Of a DNA stretch of 64,000 nucleotides, positions 37,913-49,903 are shown in pieces. Positions within the stretch are counted from its first letter, which is position 1. Every line of letters begins with the position of its first letter. A program made the position numbers and the translations under genes. The notes under the pieces were generated by a model. That model was not told where the DNA came from and made no database searches. It was given only the letters and a program-made list of their open reading frames with translations. Source of the DNA: Tetrapyrgos nigripes (Eukaryota; Basidiomycota; Agaricomycetes; Agaricales; Campanellaceae); the NCBI GenBank assembly GCA_013368315.1, contig JAACJM010000032.1, positions 434,001 to 498,000 of the forward strand, given 5' to 3'.

Positions 37913-40279
37913 TTAATGCCCGGTCGTGAGCAACTCCTTGAGGTCGGAGTCGCCAGGCGTTCTGGGAAGAGAATGTCCAGTACGAAGTTTGACATCCCGC
38001 AACCAGGCATCGGAAACCTCCCTCTGGACAGATGGAGAGCGGCGAGGAGTGTATACCATCCTTGGGCGAGGCAGGGGTTTATCTCCGACCAACCGATTAG
38101 CAGCACTGACCAAGGCACGGCACTTGGAGGTAGCGACATCAGAAGAGACACCAACACCCCAATGAGTGCCGGCACCAGATTTGGATGCAGAAGTGCCGGG
38201 GACGATGAGTTCGACAAAGGTAGCGGATTTGTTGGCATCGAGGGACTGAGAGAAAGTCTCTCCTACGTCAAACTCGAGGTCAAGGTCGTCTTTGAAAGCG
38301 TCGAGGACGGCGGCGACGGTCCCTTTGCCATCACCTTGGATAGACCTCCGCTTGCCATCGATGAGCATCTCCCCTTCAAACCTAATCAAAGCTCCCTGGG
38401 ACTCTCCAGAGGACGAGGAAGTTAAAGGTTCGTCTGAGTAATCAGAAAGAGGAGACGAGGGCTCGCCAGAGGGAGACAGAGGAAAAATGCGGAATGATTC
38501 GAGGTGCAAACGACCCATGGGCTTGGAGCTGAGGGAATAGTGGACTTTGAAGGCATCCGAAATGAGAGCAGTCGTCATCTCCTTGCCAGACCTCTCGCAT
38601 TCGGCCTGGACGACACCGTAGAACGAGACCTGCATACGACGAGGAAGGTCAAGTCCCGAGTTGGTCTTGACGACGTACGCAGTACCGGCTTTGCCACTCT
38701 GGCTGGAGACACGTATGAGGTTTTCGTATCCATAACCGATGTCCTTGGGGTCGACGGGAATGTAAGGCATATCCCAATACTTGATGCCTTTACCGGTACG
38801 GTCGACTTCCTGCCATCGCTTGACCTGGGCATCCAACCCCTTTTTGATAGCATCCTGGTGAGTACCAGCGAATGCAGTGAAGACCAAAGAACCAGCGTAG
38901 GGGTAGCGGGCAGGGACAACACTCTGATTGCAGCGGCAGACGAGTTCAATGGTTTCGGAGAGGTTGGAGAAGTCGAGGCGAGGAGAGACACCTTGGGAAT
39001 AGAGATTGAGAGCAAGGGTTATGATGTCGACGTTTCCGGTACGCTCGCCGTTGCCCAAGAGGCATCCTTCAATCCGACCACCACCAGCGAGGAGGCCATT
39101 CTCCGCGGCTGCGACACCAGTACCTGGTGTATTATAGTTAGTGTCCACATCATGAGAACGGTCAGGTGAAACGACATACCTCGGTCATTGTGAGGGTGAA
39201 TGCTGAGAACAACAGCCTCTCGCTGCTTGATGTTGTTGCTGAAGTATTCGACCTGGGATAAATGAATGAGCTTTTGTCCCCGCATACAGAGAAAAGGCGG
39301 AAAAGACTCACCAAGTCAGCGTAATGGTTACTCGGAGCACACTCGACAGTAGCAGGCAAGTTGAGGATGATAGGATCATCAGGAGTAGCGCGTCCCCATT
39401 CTACCAGTACCTTGTTGGCAAGTTCGACAGCAAACTCGGGCTCAGTCTGGGAGAAGGTCTCCAAACAGTAGTTTAACGTAAAGTGGGTGCCTATGTAAAA
39501 ACAATGAGATGATCAGCGCCCCAATTCATTTTTCATCCCGTTTCACGCGATACTCGGAAATCCGCAAAAGGCAGTGATCTGCAACTCACCTGAGCGAGCT
39601 GTCTCTTCCTCAGTCAATTTCTTGAGGAGCCTTAGGGCATTGAGAGCTAAGTCGACCGTTTGTTCCTTGCTGTTGCGGAAAACAACTTCTCGGAAGACCG
39701 GGGATGTAGCGTTGTAGAGATGGATGATGACGTGTTTGGCGCCAGCCACGGCGGCGACGCTTCTCGGAAGCAGATCTTCTCGTGCGGGCGTGATAACCTA
39801 TGGCGAATGTTCAATCACCTTGATACCAGAAAAAGCACACTTATTGAGGCTTACCTGCACCGTAACATCCTCGGGAATTTCGTTATTTTCAATGAGATCG
39901 CGACAAAACTGGAACTCCAACTCGGAGGATGAAGGGTATCCAATCTCGATTTCTTTGAAGCCAATCTTGACAAGATGTCTACGAGATAGCAGGTCAACAC
40001 GGAGCATACATGCCGAGGAGAGAACAGTTTCTACCTGAACAGTTCTAGCTTCGCAGCGTTGCTCATGGGGTTGATCAACGCTTGATTGCCATCTCGCAGA
40101 TCGGTGGACAACCAACGAGGAGCAACCGTGTTGCGCTTTGTAGGCCATTTCCTGACGTAGCCCTTCGGGAAGGGCACTTCAGAATACGGAAGATATTTGG
40201 TGGAGGGATCAGAACTATGATAAGGTTAGCCATCAGCGTAACGATAGACGAGAATGGAAAAGCCGCACAGCATAGGCAT
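37913..40279 (-). CDS. LEU4: 2-isopropylmalate synthase (leucine synthesis)
   Basis: This enzyme condenses acetyl-CoA with 2-oxoisovalerate, the first committed step of leucine synthesis. The ATG at 40279 gives MPML; a 54-bp intron (GTGCGG...ATAG) then joins [19 protein letters not shown]. The DRE-TIM barrel follows with [33 protein letters not shown], the metal-site [36 protein letters not shown] and [13 protein letters not shown]. The C-terminal LeuA allosteric domain includes [11 protein letters not shown] and [15 protein letters not shown], with a low-complexity insert ([17 protein letters not shown]) within or just before it. It ends [10 protein letters not shown]. Leucine feedback binds that domain in relatives. 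The short MPML start has no clear mitochondrial signal, so a cytosolic form is likely. An alternative upstream exon cannot be excluded. Confidence 0.95.
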
Positions 40280-41925
40280 CGTGACTTGGAAACTCAGAGA
40301 GTGCTAAGGAGTTCGTAGGAGAAAGGAAGCAAGTTGGAGACGTTCGTCGAATTGTTTAGGATTTTATACAGTCTCCAAACTTCGGAACAGGAGACATCGT
40401 CGTCAAAGAAGGTTTAGGATTCACATCCATTCGTTACCTACCGTGTGGGTTGGGAGCGACATTTGGATTGAAAGACTGAGCTGGATCGGCAACTGTCAAC
40501 CCATTGAATAACCAAAACCGGAGAGGGGGCTATGGATATCTCCCGATGAATCTTGAGAATATCCTCCATTGGTCAGGGTTCAGGATCCAGCTACTGGGAG
40601 CCACAGTTCGCAGGAAGGGAATACACCAAGCGTGGAATCCGTCACATTGGTTCGTGTGGGCACAGAACGGCAGAAAGGAAGACCGTTTACCTGGTTCCGA
40701 CTCGGACCAGAAACGCAGGCGGGAATAAGCAGTGGCAATAATTTTTTCGCTGAACAATGCAAAGGGTACAGGTAACCAGAAAAGCACGTAGGACTTGAGT
40801 AGCACGCCGCCATGGACTCTAACTCTGGTCGACTAGAACTCGAAGACTCGAGAGTTGCGCGTGGCTTGCTACTCAATGAGAGAAAGGCAGCCATATCGAT
40901 CAACCTTCCAATTCGGGTGCTGGAGACATAAGAATCGCACTGATTCAACCAAGAAGTCTTCTATCTTGAAATGATATGAATGTCAATGGGGATTTCATGT
41001 GGAGCCTGAATGATACAGCAAATCAGCAGCGCTCGACTTCGCAATTATTCAGTACCTTTTCTGCCTGAGAATTTTCGACTCCTGATCGAACTTGACTACA
41101 GCAGTTGATACATATGACTGATAGGTGAGAGATCTTCCGAAGAGCTACCATGCTCATGGAAAGGTGAGTATATCCTCGAATAGCACGGGCAAAGGCTAAA
41201 GTATTCCTGATACGAGCCCTAATCGTCTGGCATACTTCACACACATCTTTTTGAGTGTGGCATCACCGTTTCTCTCAAGCTGGCTGTATTCCATCCTAAA
41301 GCAGAATCAATCTTTTTCTTCGAGCGCAGCTTCACGAGAATGGTGGCGACGAACCGTTCAGTAAACAAGATTACCCGGATTACATTTTTCAAGCGCAGCA
41401 GCGAGTGTGAGTGGCTCTCAGAGGGCCACTGTGTGCTCGAGAAATAGACTTTGACGTTATGCATAATGGAAGAATAAGCGAGAAGTTCGGAGTCTAAAGC
41501 GTTACCTAAAATGGCTTTCTTTTCCTCGCGCCACTTTCCCAGGACTCGCTTGTTTTCACCACGTCTTCGACATATGCATATGCTTGCTTCTTACAAACCA
41601 CCGCTTGTAGACCGTGTTCGTCATTGGCTACATATATAATCAGCCGGGGACATGCTCATTGTCTCGCTATTTGGTGCCGATGCTGCTTTCCAGATCTTCA
41701 GATTCCTCGTAATAATCCGTGAGATGGAAGAGATAGCACCTGAAATGGAGTAAACTTTTCCTTCCTAATCTCCTCGAGCCAAGCCATTCGGATGAGCCTG
41801 CCAATCTCCGGATGTTGCCCAGGCACTGAACATGAGGACACGATAACTGACTACTAAAAGTTGTAGATATGGAGACCTGATTCTCAGATACAACATCTAC
41901 CTTTTGGAGCATACCTATAGTCGAC
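40280..41925. other. Divergent intergenic region between LEU4 and MFS genes
   Basis: It contains the LEU4 promoter and the promoter of the plus-strand MFS gene. A 122-codon Ser-rich minus-strand frame at 40580-40948 has no recognisable domain. A GTAGGT splice-donor-like site near 40443 may belong to a 5'-UTR intron of LEU4, which is speculative. Confidence 0.45.
40361..40369 (-). promoter_or_regulatory. TATA box of LEU4
   Basis: GTATAAAAT on the minus strand lies about 85 bp upstream of the LEU4 ATG at 40279. Confidence 0.5.
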
Positions 41926-44737
41926 ATGAAGAAATCATATTCTCCCCCTTCTCCCTTGAGTTCGACAGGCAAGTGTTCACTGCTACTTTCTTATGTTCTT
42001 TGAGCTCAATGTAGCTTTAGAACGGGACCTTTCATCACCCAACATTTCCCGAAACGATTCGGAGAAAGGAGGACAAAGCAGCTCGAACGTTTCTACTGTT
42101 CTAGACGACGCGTCTCGAGATTTAGAAAAACAACAATCAAGGAGTTCGAACGACTCTACATTAACCGAAACCTCCTCTCCACCGACCCCTAGTGATGCGG
42201 AGGTGTCCATCGTCGGGTGGGATGGCCCTAGCGATCCTGAAAATCCTAGGAACTGGAGCAAACGTCAACGTTGGGTGGTCACTCTGGTTGTCAGCCTGTT
42301 TACCTTCATCAGGTGCATATACTCCCATGCCCTCACCATCTAGCATTGCCATGACTGATGAGGTTTTCTCTAGCCCCGTCGCGTCGTCAATATCGTCCCC
42401 CTCCTTGCCACAGATCTCCGCCGACTTGGGGATCGAGCCAGGGTCCATTTTTGAAAACATGTCACTCTCTATTTTCGTCCTTGCATATGCTTTTGGCGTA
42501 AGTGTATTGTGGCCGGCATCGATTGCGATTGAGTTCTCTACTGACAATTTTGTTAATTATAACGTAGCCTCTATTCTGGGGACCCTTGTCTGAGTTGTAT
42601 GGCCGTCTGGTCATACTACAAGTATCTAACATCTGGTTCTTGAGTCAGTGCACGCGTTAGAGGTCTGAAATGATTCTGATTCTTTTCTAGTCTTCAATAC
42701 ACTGTGCGCGTTCTCAAAAACCCCAACCCAGCTCCTCGTGTTTAGATTTCTCGCTGGTTTCGGAGGGGCTGCTCCTCAGTCTCTCGGTGGTGGCGTCATC
42801 GGGGATCTTTGGTCACCGGAAGAACGAGCAATGGCTATGAGCATATACTCCCTTGCACCTTTGGTCGGTCCTGCTACGGGTCCTCTAGTGGGCGGTTGGA
42901 TTGCTCTGAAAAGCAAGTGGCAATGGGTATTTTGGAGCGTTAGTATTGCGGATGCTATACTTCAAGTCGTTGGTTTCGTGCGTCATTTCCAGACTCTTGT
43001 CCGTCATCTTACTCATTGTTACTCATCATCCCATCTATATTTTCATGCCTCGAACGTCATTCTATTCCGATATCCTTGGCACTCGCCCACGGATAGATCT
43101 TTCTACGAGAAACTTACGCTCCGGAACTCCTCAAGAGAAAGGCTCGATCTTTGAGGAAGCTTACGGGTAAAACGAATATACGCTCCACATTCGAGCGTCT
43201 AGACAGGCATTGGACAGTCGTCATGGGTCGCGGCATGCTCAAACCATTCCGGTTCTTGCTGACAGAGCCGATCGTGCAAGTTTTTGCGCTCTATATGGCA
43301 GTCCTCTACGGTGTTCTCTATTTGAGTTTGACGAGTGCGTATTTGGTCTTTTTCTCTCCCAGCCTGCTTGCCGGAACCAAGTTCCGTTTCCAATCCCATC
43401 CCTTCTATTTACCTCCACGATGAGGTACCCTATGACAGCCTGAGGTTCCTCGCTTCACTGTTCTTCCTGGTTACGCGTGGATTCTGTACTGACTTTCGTT
43501 CAACAGCTTTTGTGAAGGTCTTTACGGATCAGTACGGCGAAAACTCTGGTATCGCCGGTATCCACTACCTCGCAATTGCTTTGGGATCCACAGGTGAATA
43601 TTCCCAGCATTTCGTTTCACAATTCCCATACTAATTCAAGATTGCAGTCGGTGGGCAAGTTGGTGCTCGCGTGCTCAATAAAGTCTATGCACGACTAAAG
43701 GCCAGAAACGGCGGAGTGGGTACACCAGAGATGCGGTAAGTATCCTCGAGGGATGATCCTATTGATTCCATAATGAAACTGAGAGCCACGCTTTTTCTCG
43801 CAGACTTCCTCTTCTGATGGTTTCCGCCACTACGTTGCCCATAGGACTTCTTATCTATGGATGGACTGCAAACGCTCGTATTTTCTGGTTAGTTCCAGGT
43901 AAGGATTGTTCTACTCGATCACAAAGTTTCGCCACGGTATATTTAAACATAAATGACCCTCTAGATCTTGGGGTGTTCATCTATTCCATTGGGATTGGTA
44001 CGTCCATTCTCCGCAGTTGGATTCTTTGAGCTCACTATTGTTCTTTCACAACAGGTGGTAACTGGACTTGCATTCAAACCTACCTGGTAAGTCTCCTCCC
44101 ATTCCTCTGGGAACCTCCAGGGCGGTGGCTCACCAAACCAAAATATGGGTAATCCCTATACCATAGGTCGACAACTATGCTTTACACGCCGCTAGCGCTA
44201 TTGCAGGGGTCACCTCATTCAGAGCTTTTGCTGGGTTCGGATTCCCACTATTTGCCGACCAAATGTATGTTAAACTTGGAGATGGTAAGCGTTTATTTTG
44301 TGCCTCTTCGACTGTTTGTTCGCGAAGTTCTTCTCAGAAAGAATATCTCTCTTTGCCGTGTTCCTTGATTGTTTCGGAGGAGGCACTCCGTCTTCTCTTC
44401 TCTTCGTGAACCGTCACTGCTTCCATTTCTGTGTCGAGTTCACCCGTTCCTTAATCCGGCTCATCATTGGAGCCATGATTTTCTTCTCCATTCTCCCCTC
44501 GCTCGGATGTTTTTGGTAGCTCTAGCATAAGCTATGACGCCAACCAAGCGTGCCACGTCAAACCACCATGCTCTTCCTCTGTCAGCTCTTTCCTTACTAA
44601 CTAAATTATTTACAGGTTGGGGAAACTCCGTCCTAGCATTGATTTGCCTAGTGATCGGATGTCCTGCTCCCTTCATCTTTTATAAATATGGTCCTAGATT
44701 GCGCGCTTGGAGTAAAGCCGCGTCTGTGGAAAAATAG
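41926..44737 (+). CDS. Second MFS transporter, DHA1 drug/polyamine type
   Basis: The N-terminus is Ser/Thr-rich and acidic, then SDPENPRNWSKRQRWVVTLV begins the membrane core. Family pieces follow: LPQISADLGIEPG, FWGPLSELYGRLVI (motif A-like), FRFLAGFGGAAPQSLGGGVI, YSLAPLVGPATGPLVGGWI (motif C-like) and WQWVFWSVSI. A cytosolic loop has YAPELLKRKARSLRKLTGKT, and late pieces include ENSGIAGIHYLAIALGS and AFAGFGFPLFADQMYVKLG. It stops at 44737 after KAASVEK. Exons join in frame, so the gene looks intact. The start is uncertain: ATG 41926 needs a GC-AG intron of 52 bp (41969-42020), whereas ATG 41993 reads straight through. It likely exports toxic compounds or polyamines at the plasma membrane. 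Confidence 0.85.
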
Positions 44738-46796
44738 TCGTGCCACGATCGTGTTTTGGAAAGCAAGAGCCACAGACGGGTTGGCCTCAGGCTCCGCCAA
44801 TAGTAGAAGAATTCATTCAGACTTCATTGATGTATTTCCTTGCCATATACCTGACGCTCGTCTCGTTTACTATGCTTTACAATGTACTCGTACATATCTC
44901 TACGCTATAGCTATAGCTTCGTGCTTATTTAGTATTTCATTCTCTTTCTTTCTTGTTGGCCTGCCAAATAGAATTTGTCTTTCACTCGTGATCAGCTTCA
45001 GATGTAGCTCGGATGGAATCTTATTTCGTTTCAATTTTGGAGGGTTATCGAAGTTGCCGGTGGCCACGCCCCACGAGCAGTACATAATTCAGCGTAAGTA
45101 TCTACTTATCGTAAAATCAAATCGACTGTAGAGCCTGAGATTGCCAAGTAAAGTGGTCTGTCAGGGCCCGCGGTGCCAGCGGTCATCGATAACATTTGCA
45201 ATGTTAATGGCGACGTAGGATTGCCAAGGACAGCAAAAGATAACGACGGGCGACGTAGAATTCCGCGGCACTGACAAAAGAAACAACTGCACAGAGACTT
45301 CATCGAGTCACGTATGAGTAAAATTTAAATTCCGCTACTAAGCATGTGCGTGAATAGTGGTCCTGGACTCCTAGGCAACCCCCGCCAGAAATCTTCGGAT
45401 ACACTCCGATGCATTCATATGCTTTAGAGTTCTGGAAAGAGTTAGACTCTTTCCTATTTGTCATTTCAGTGTAGGGATGTGTATGGATATGGGCTAAGGT
45501 CGGAGAGACCTTGGTCCCCGACGAGAACTTCTCTGGCATATCCGCGATTGGTTGCGAGGGTGGGATGGGTAGTCTCACGAGACCAGCCAATTGCCATCGT
45601 CGTCTCCGTCAGGACAGTAGGTAAGTATATGGGTAGATAAATAGTTAGGTAGGTAGATAGATGAGTAGATAGATAGGTGCATGGCCATAGGTAGGCATGA
45701 ATTCTGAAGTTGAAGTGATTTCTGTCATTGGAGAGTACTACAAAAAATGGAAGTGTGGATAGTTGGAGTGAGGTAGGTGTATAATGAGCAATTCCTTATT
45801 ACTTGGTCTACAAAGTCGGAAGTAGAGAGTATGGCGCCTTGTGGGCGACAAAAGTTGGATGCTCAAGTGTGAGCGGGTGAGGTGGGCGGGTTAAAAGCGA
45901 AGCACGAGGAGGTAGCGAAGGGGAACGAGGACTCTGAGGCGGCTGGGCACTCAGAGTGTCTTTGGACTTGTGCGACGTGCTGGCGGTACCGACGAAAGAG
46001 GAAAGTTCCCGATACTTTTAAGTAGAGGGTCTGTAGGGACCCCCCCCAATCATACGAAAGGTCATGTGCAGTCACGTTTTTTTGCACTTTGCCTGCCTAT
46101 TTGCACTGCATCTCTTCCGCTGTTTCATCCTTACCACTGCGGGCGGCGATGGGTATTTGCAACCCATTTTTGAGCAGGCTTAAATCTCGAGTTGTTCGCA
46201 CGGTTTTTTCCCAGATAAAATTTGGCTTACTTGCCGTTGAAATGACGAAACTTGTATCATAAGTATTTTCTAGATTATGTTACAATCAAACATTATAATT
46301 GATTTGTGGGATAAAAACCTCCCAAATAGGATTAGATTTCGGTGGCTTTGCGAAAATGTGTTCAAACAAGTCAAGTATCTGTGCCTGATTTGGTGTGAAA
46401 ATACTCAAAATTTTCTGACGCAGATTTGGCTCACATGTCTGGAAAGTATTCGCCACGCTTTTTGCACTGTGAGAGAATGCACACAGTCAAACAACTATGG
46501 TAAGATTTGAGAAAGTGGGCTCAGAGGGTATTCCAGGTCTGACAATCTATTTGTGTGCCAAGGAATCACAAAAAATGGCAGAGTTTTTGCTTTAGAGACC
46601 ATGTTCCTGCACAACACAACTTTTTGACCAGTTCGTATGGTGCACGTGCCATTTCACATATGGTCATGGCTGTGCAAACTGTCTATTGAACTACAGCTAG
46701 TATGGACAACAGTGTTCAAGAACAATTGAAATTAATTGAACCATGGACTACAAAAATACGTACACCTCGATATTTCCAGTGAAAATCTGGCTCAAA
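44738..46796. other. Intergenic stretch bordering the transposon island
   Basis: No gene was recognised. It holds a GATA/TAGG simple repeat near 45610-45690. From about 46200 the sequence becomes AT-rich and poor in CpG, and the words AAATTTGGCTTA, AGATTTGGCTCA and AAATCTGGCTCA recur near 46218, 46421 and 46785, suggesting decayed repeats. Confidence 0.45.
45610..45690. repeat. GATA/TAGG-rich simple repeat
   Basis: Imperfect TAGGTA, GTAGATA and GATAGATGAG units run for about 80 bp. Confidence 0.6.
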
Positions 46797-47760
46797 TCAG
46801 ATGCCTAGATGAATGAATGTGCACCATCGTTCAGCTGGAATACCCTCTCTCATGGCATTCGTAGCAAGATGCAATGCCATCGCTGACAGCTTGACATCTG
46901 CATTCCCAACGCCTTTCTCCAGCAGATGCCCATAGAATCTCTCAGTGAGCGTTAGCCCATCAAGGTCAGACATGGTCCACAGCGTACCAATGATCCCTGC
47001 ATCATCACTCCAGTAAGACTGATAACTTCATCTGGTGCACCATCCATCTCGTTTGCGGCACTGTGGCATGTAGCTAAGAACGCAAGTTCACCCCTCTGAC
47101 TGATGCACCCATCGTTGACAATCTCCTTAAGTGTGAGGTTTCTGCTGGAGAGTTTGAAGAATGACTTGAGAGGATGGGTGACATTGAGGAAGCCGTGACA
47201 TGCAAAATGAAGCCATGTGTGATTGTGGAGAATTATTGGGTCTGGCTTTGCCTCTTCTTGATCCTTGATGAGTGCGTTTTCACCAAAAAGTTTTTTGAGG
47301 ACTTGTAATTCTACTTTCACCTGACAATGATATGAGATGAGATTCGGCAAATATCTATCGACCACTTCACCTGCAGGAGACTGTGTGACTGTGTGACTGC
47401 TAGTAAGGTATTACCACGTACAGTGCTGACGAGATCACTAAGACTTGCCCTGACTCTAATGATGGATGAGAGCGTAGGTGCATACAATGACACAAATAAC
47501 TTGGGTAGTATGGACACGCCATGATTGTCATAATTGCCTGCAGCATGAATAGGTAATGAGGCCAATATGCTGGTTGGACACCACCAGATTTGAGATTGAT
47601 TCAGTAGTCCCTCAGTGAGAAGGTACGAACTGACCAGTTCACTAATAAATTTCCATATTTCAGTGAGAATCGATGTCAAAGCTTGGGTCAGTCCACTACA
47701 GTGACCTGTCCATGGTCGAGAGCCTCAAATAGAATCCTTGATTCACGACATTGTCCTTGA
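46797..47760 (-). pseudogene. Broken CHAT-domain protein gene
   Basis: CHAT-domain (caspase-like peptidase fold) pieces lie in order on the minus strand: ESRILFEALDHG near 47735, WWCPTSILASLPIHAAGNY, LSSIIRVRASLSDL, then the catalytic dyad HFACHG (His) and LATCHSA (Cys), DEVISLTGVMMQ, GIIGTLWTMSDLDG and the usual family end (RWCTFIHLGI) at 46797. The frame is broken at least twice: by a tandem 8-bp duplication at 47382-47397, and near 46996-47005 between GVMMQ and GIIGTLW. A stop also follows the 47735 piece. Basidiomycete CHAT proteins usually carry N-terminal TPR repeats; these were not found upstream, so the gene is also truncated. Both dyad residues survive, so decay may be fairly recent. 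Confidence 0.75.
47382..47397. repeat. 8-bp tandem duplication inside the CHAT pseudogene
   Basis: TGTGTGAC occurs twice in direct tandem. Removing one copy would leave the flanking CHAT coding pieces in a shared frame, so the duplication itself explains one frameshift. Confidence 0.8.
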
Positions 47761-48090
47761 GAGTCAGGGTAGACTATCATACAAGGTGTGTGTGTGAGTC
47801 AGTGTGACAAGGGGATCAGAAAAGGAAATTTGTTACCCTTCCTGGGCCACACAATCAAAGCATCACAGTGATACATGCTAACGTTGACAATAATGCATTA
47901 ATCATCAGTGATCATAGAGCTTCTTATATCAATCACAGTTGAAGGACACATTGAGCTGAAAGTCGTGACATTTGCATTGTAGTGCTTGAGGTATACTTGG
48001 GGGTGAAAAGTAGAAGAATAAGGGTACAAATGCACCTGGAGTTGGAACAAAACTGGTTGGAAGCACTAAGAAAGTAAGTTTTGTTGACAG
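47761..48090. other. No gene recognised
   Basis: This is AT-rich, CpG-poor sequence between the CHAT pseudogene and the palindromic repeat. A short GTGTGTGTGAG run lies near 47790. Confidence 0.5.
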
Positions 48091-49409
48091 GCTCAAGTCC
48101 AGTGAAAATGAACTATGCACAAATCTACACAACAGTGAAAATTTTCAGCAGAAATCCGACGAAATTGGTAAGGATGCCAAAAGGATGCTTCAAAACAGTT
48201 CAAGTTTGCCTGAATCCGACAAATTCTGAGCCAACAAAATTTTGTAAGTTCTAGGCTAGTCAAGCTACTCTAGTAGTAGCTAGTCTCATGTAACCAGACT
48301 GACGTATGTACATTGACACTCATCATGTACCATTGTCTATGGTCTCCAATTCTGCTTTTCCAGTCTTTATGGACTCATATTTGTTGCACCAGTTGATCTT
48401 GAACAAGGAGAACATGAAGATAACATGAAGACAACATTATATTACCTGCACCTAACTGACTATCACACTGCTGGTACGAGTCCTGCTGGCAGAGAAAAAC
48501 GTGTCAGAACAGTCAAATATAATGTCGTCGTCCTTGTTCAAGATCAACTGGTGCAACAAATATGAGTCCATAAAGACTAGAAAAGCAGAATTGGAGACCA
48601 TAGACAATGGTAAACTGTGTTAATCCACATACCTGCACCTAACTGACTATCACACTGCAGAGAAAAATGTGTCAGAACAGTCAAATACACGTATAGGGCA
48701 ACACAGTACTCACTTGCATACCCAATACGAGTCCCTTTCTGGGAGAGAAAACATGTCAGAACCACTAAATACATGTACAGCTCAACACACCACTCACCTA
48801 TCCACCATAACCCCTTCAGAAACCCTCTTCTAAGTGCATACACCCACCTTATCCTCTAAAGCTTTGCGTCACAGTGTCTAGGGGGAAGATTTCCTGATAG
48901 ACATGTTAGGAGCCTCCAGAGCAGGTGTGAGCACATACTGAGCTGACATATAGCATCTCATTTAAATATGAGATGATGGCCATTAGGTGGACAGGAGGGC
49001 GGGAGGAGAGAGCAAGGTGATAGAGGAAGGGATGGTGGTGGTACATGTCAAAGACACGGAGCATGTGAACTTATCAATAATTTCATTTGAGCCAGTTGGT
49101 CGAGTCCAGGTTGAAAGTGTCGTGGAGAACAAAATTTCTCCAAGTTACAATTTCTCATTGACAGCTACTACTAGAGTAGCTTGACTAGCCTAGAACCTAC
49201 AAAATTTTGTTGGCTCAGAATTTGTTGGATTCAGGTGAACTTGAACTGTTTTGAAGCATCCTTTTGGCATCCTTACCGATTTCATCAGATTTCTGCTGAA
49301 AAATTTCACTGTTGTGCAGACTTGTGTGTGGATTTGTGCATAGTTTGTTTTCACTGGGGCTCAAGGCTCAATATAATGTCGTCCTCATGTTATCTTCATG
49401 TTCTCCTTA
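48091..49409. repeat. Nested palindromic repeat, probable decayed DNA transposon
   Basis: The outer arms 48091-48281 and about 49162-49367 are inverted complements with scattered mismatches (for example CTAGGCTAGTCAAGCTACTC against GAGTAGCTTGACTAGCCTAG). A second, nearly perfect inverted pair lies inside at 48330-48409 and 48532-48610. A further piece, 48404-48441, matches the complement of 49370-49409. Inside, a block containing CACCTAACTGACTATCACAC is repeated directly near 48450 and 48635. No transposase is visible, so this may be a nest of MITE-like elements or a rearranged foldback element. Confidence 0.75.
48330..48610. repeat. Inner inverted repeat with 80-bp arms
   Basis: The arms 48330-48409 and 48532-48610 differ at about one or two positions, so they are much younger or better conserved than the outer arms. 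The loop is about 120 bp. Confidence 0.85.
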
Positions 49410-49640
49410 TTTGAGATCAACTGCTCACTTGTGGAGCCTCTATTATGAGGCTGAAGAATAAGGCTGAGTTCTTTACACTTTACACTCAGTTTCTGCCTGT
49501 GGCTATTTCAGCTTGTTCCCTGATGCATTCCCAAGCATGTGTCATTGATCCTCCCTCTTCTATCAGATGCTTTTCTGCACTCTTCAATGCTTCACTATAA
49601 ACAATTTTTTAATTCAGGGGCTTCTAGCCTTGTATCTACC
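49410..49640. other. Short stretch between palindrome and copia LTR
   Basis: No gene was recognised. It lies between the end of the palindrome and the inferred outer edge of the copia LTR. Confidence 0.4.
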
Positions 49641-49903
49641 TGTAGGACCTGACCTCTTCTGTATCTATATGAATAGATACAGCTATAGGTATACATGAGC
49701 AATAGAGATACTTGTGAGACATGAGTACTAACCTCAGTGAGAAGGAAGAGTCAACACTGAGGTTACTGTGGCTATGATTTGTTATATAAAGTACAGAGAC
49801 AAATGAGGAAACCAAGTGGCCATAAGAGGGCAGTACATGGACGAGATCCAGATTGTCACATAAGAGAATGAAATAGGAAAGAAATGAAATACAAAATCCT
49901 ACG
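49641..49903 (-). repeat. 3' LTR of the copia element, about 263 bp
   Basis: On the minus strand, the pol stop at 49911 is followed at once by a purine tract (AAGGGGAG). A segment then starts CGTAGGA and ends TCCTACA, giving short inverted ends typical of LTRs, with one mismatch. A TATATAA promoter-like box (minus strand) sits near 49782-49790. No matching 5' LTR was found to the right. Confidence 0.7.

Noticed and set aside
38504..39169. 221-codon plus-strand open frame
   Set aside because: It is antisense to LEU4 coding exons, which carry clear enzyme motifs; it is a shadow frame.
40440..40510. ADPAQSFNPNVAPNP-like minus-strand reading upstream of LEU4, considered as an alternative first exon
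   Set aside because: It does not splice in phase to the LEU4 second exon, and the MPML exon with a 54-bp intron fits better.
26118..44737. The two DHA1 transporters, FMO and GMC genes as one secondary-metabolite cluster
   Set aside because: No synthase backbone gene (polyketide, peptide or terpene) is present, and housekeeping genes such as LEU4 lie between them.
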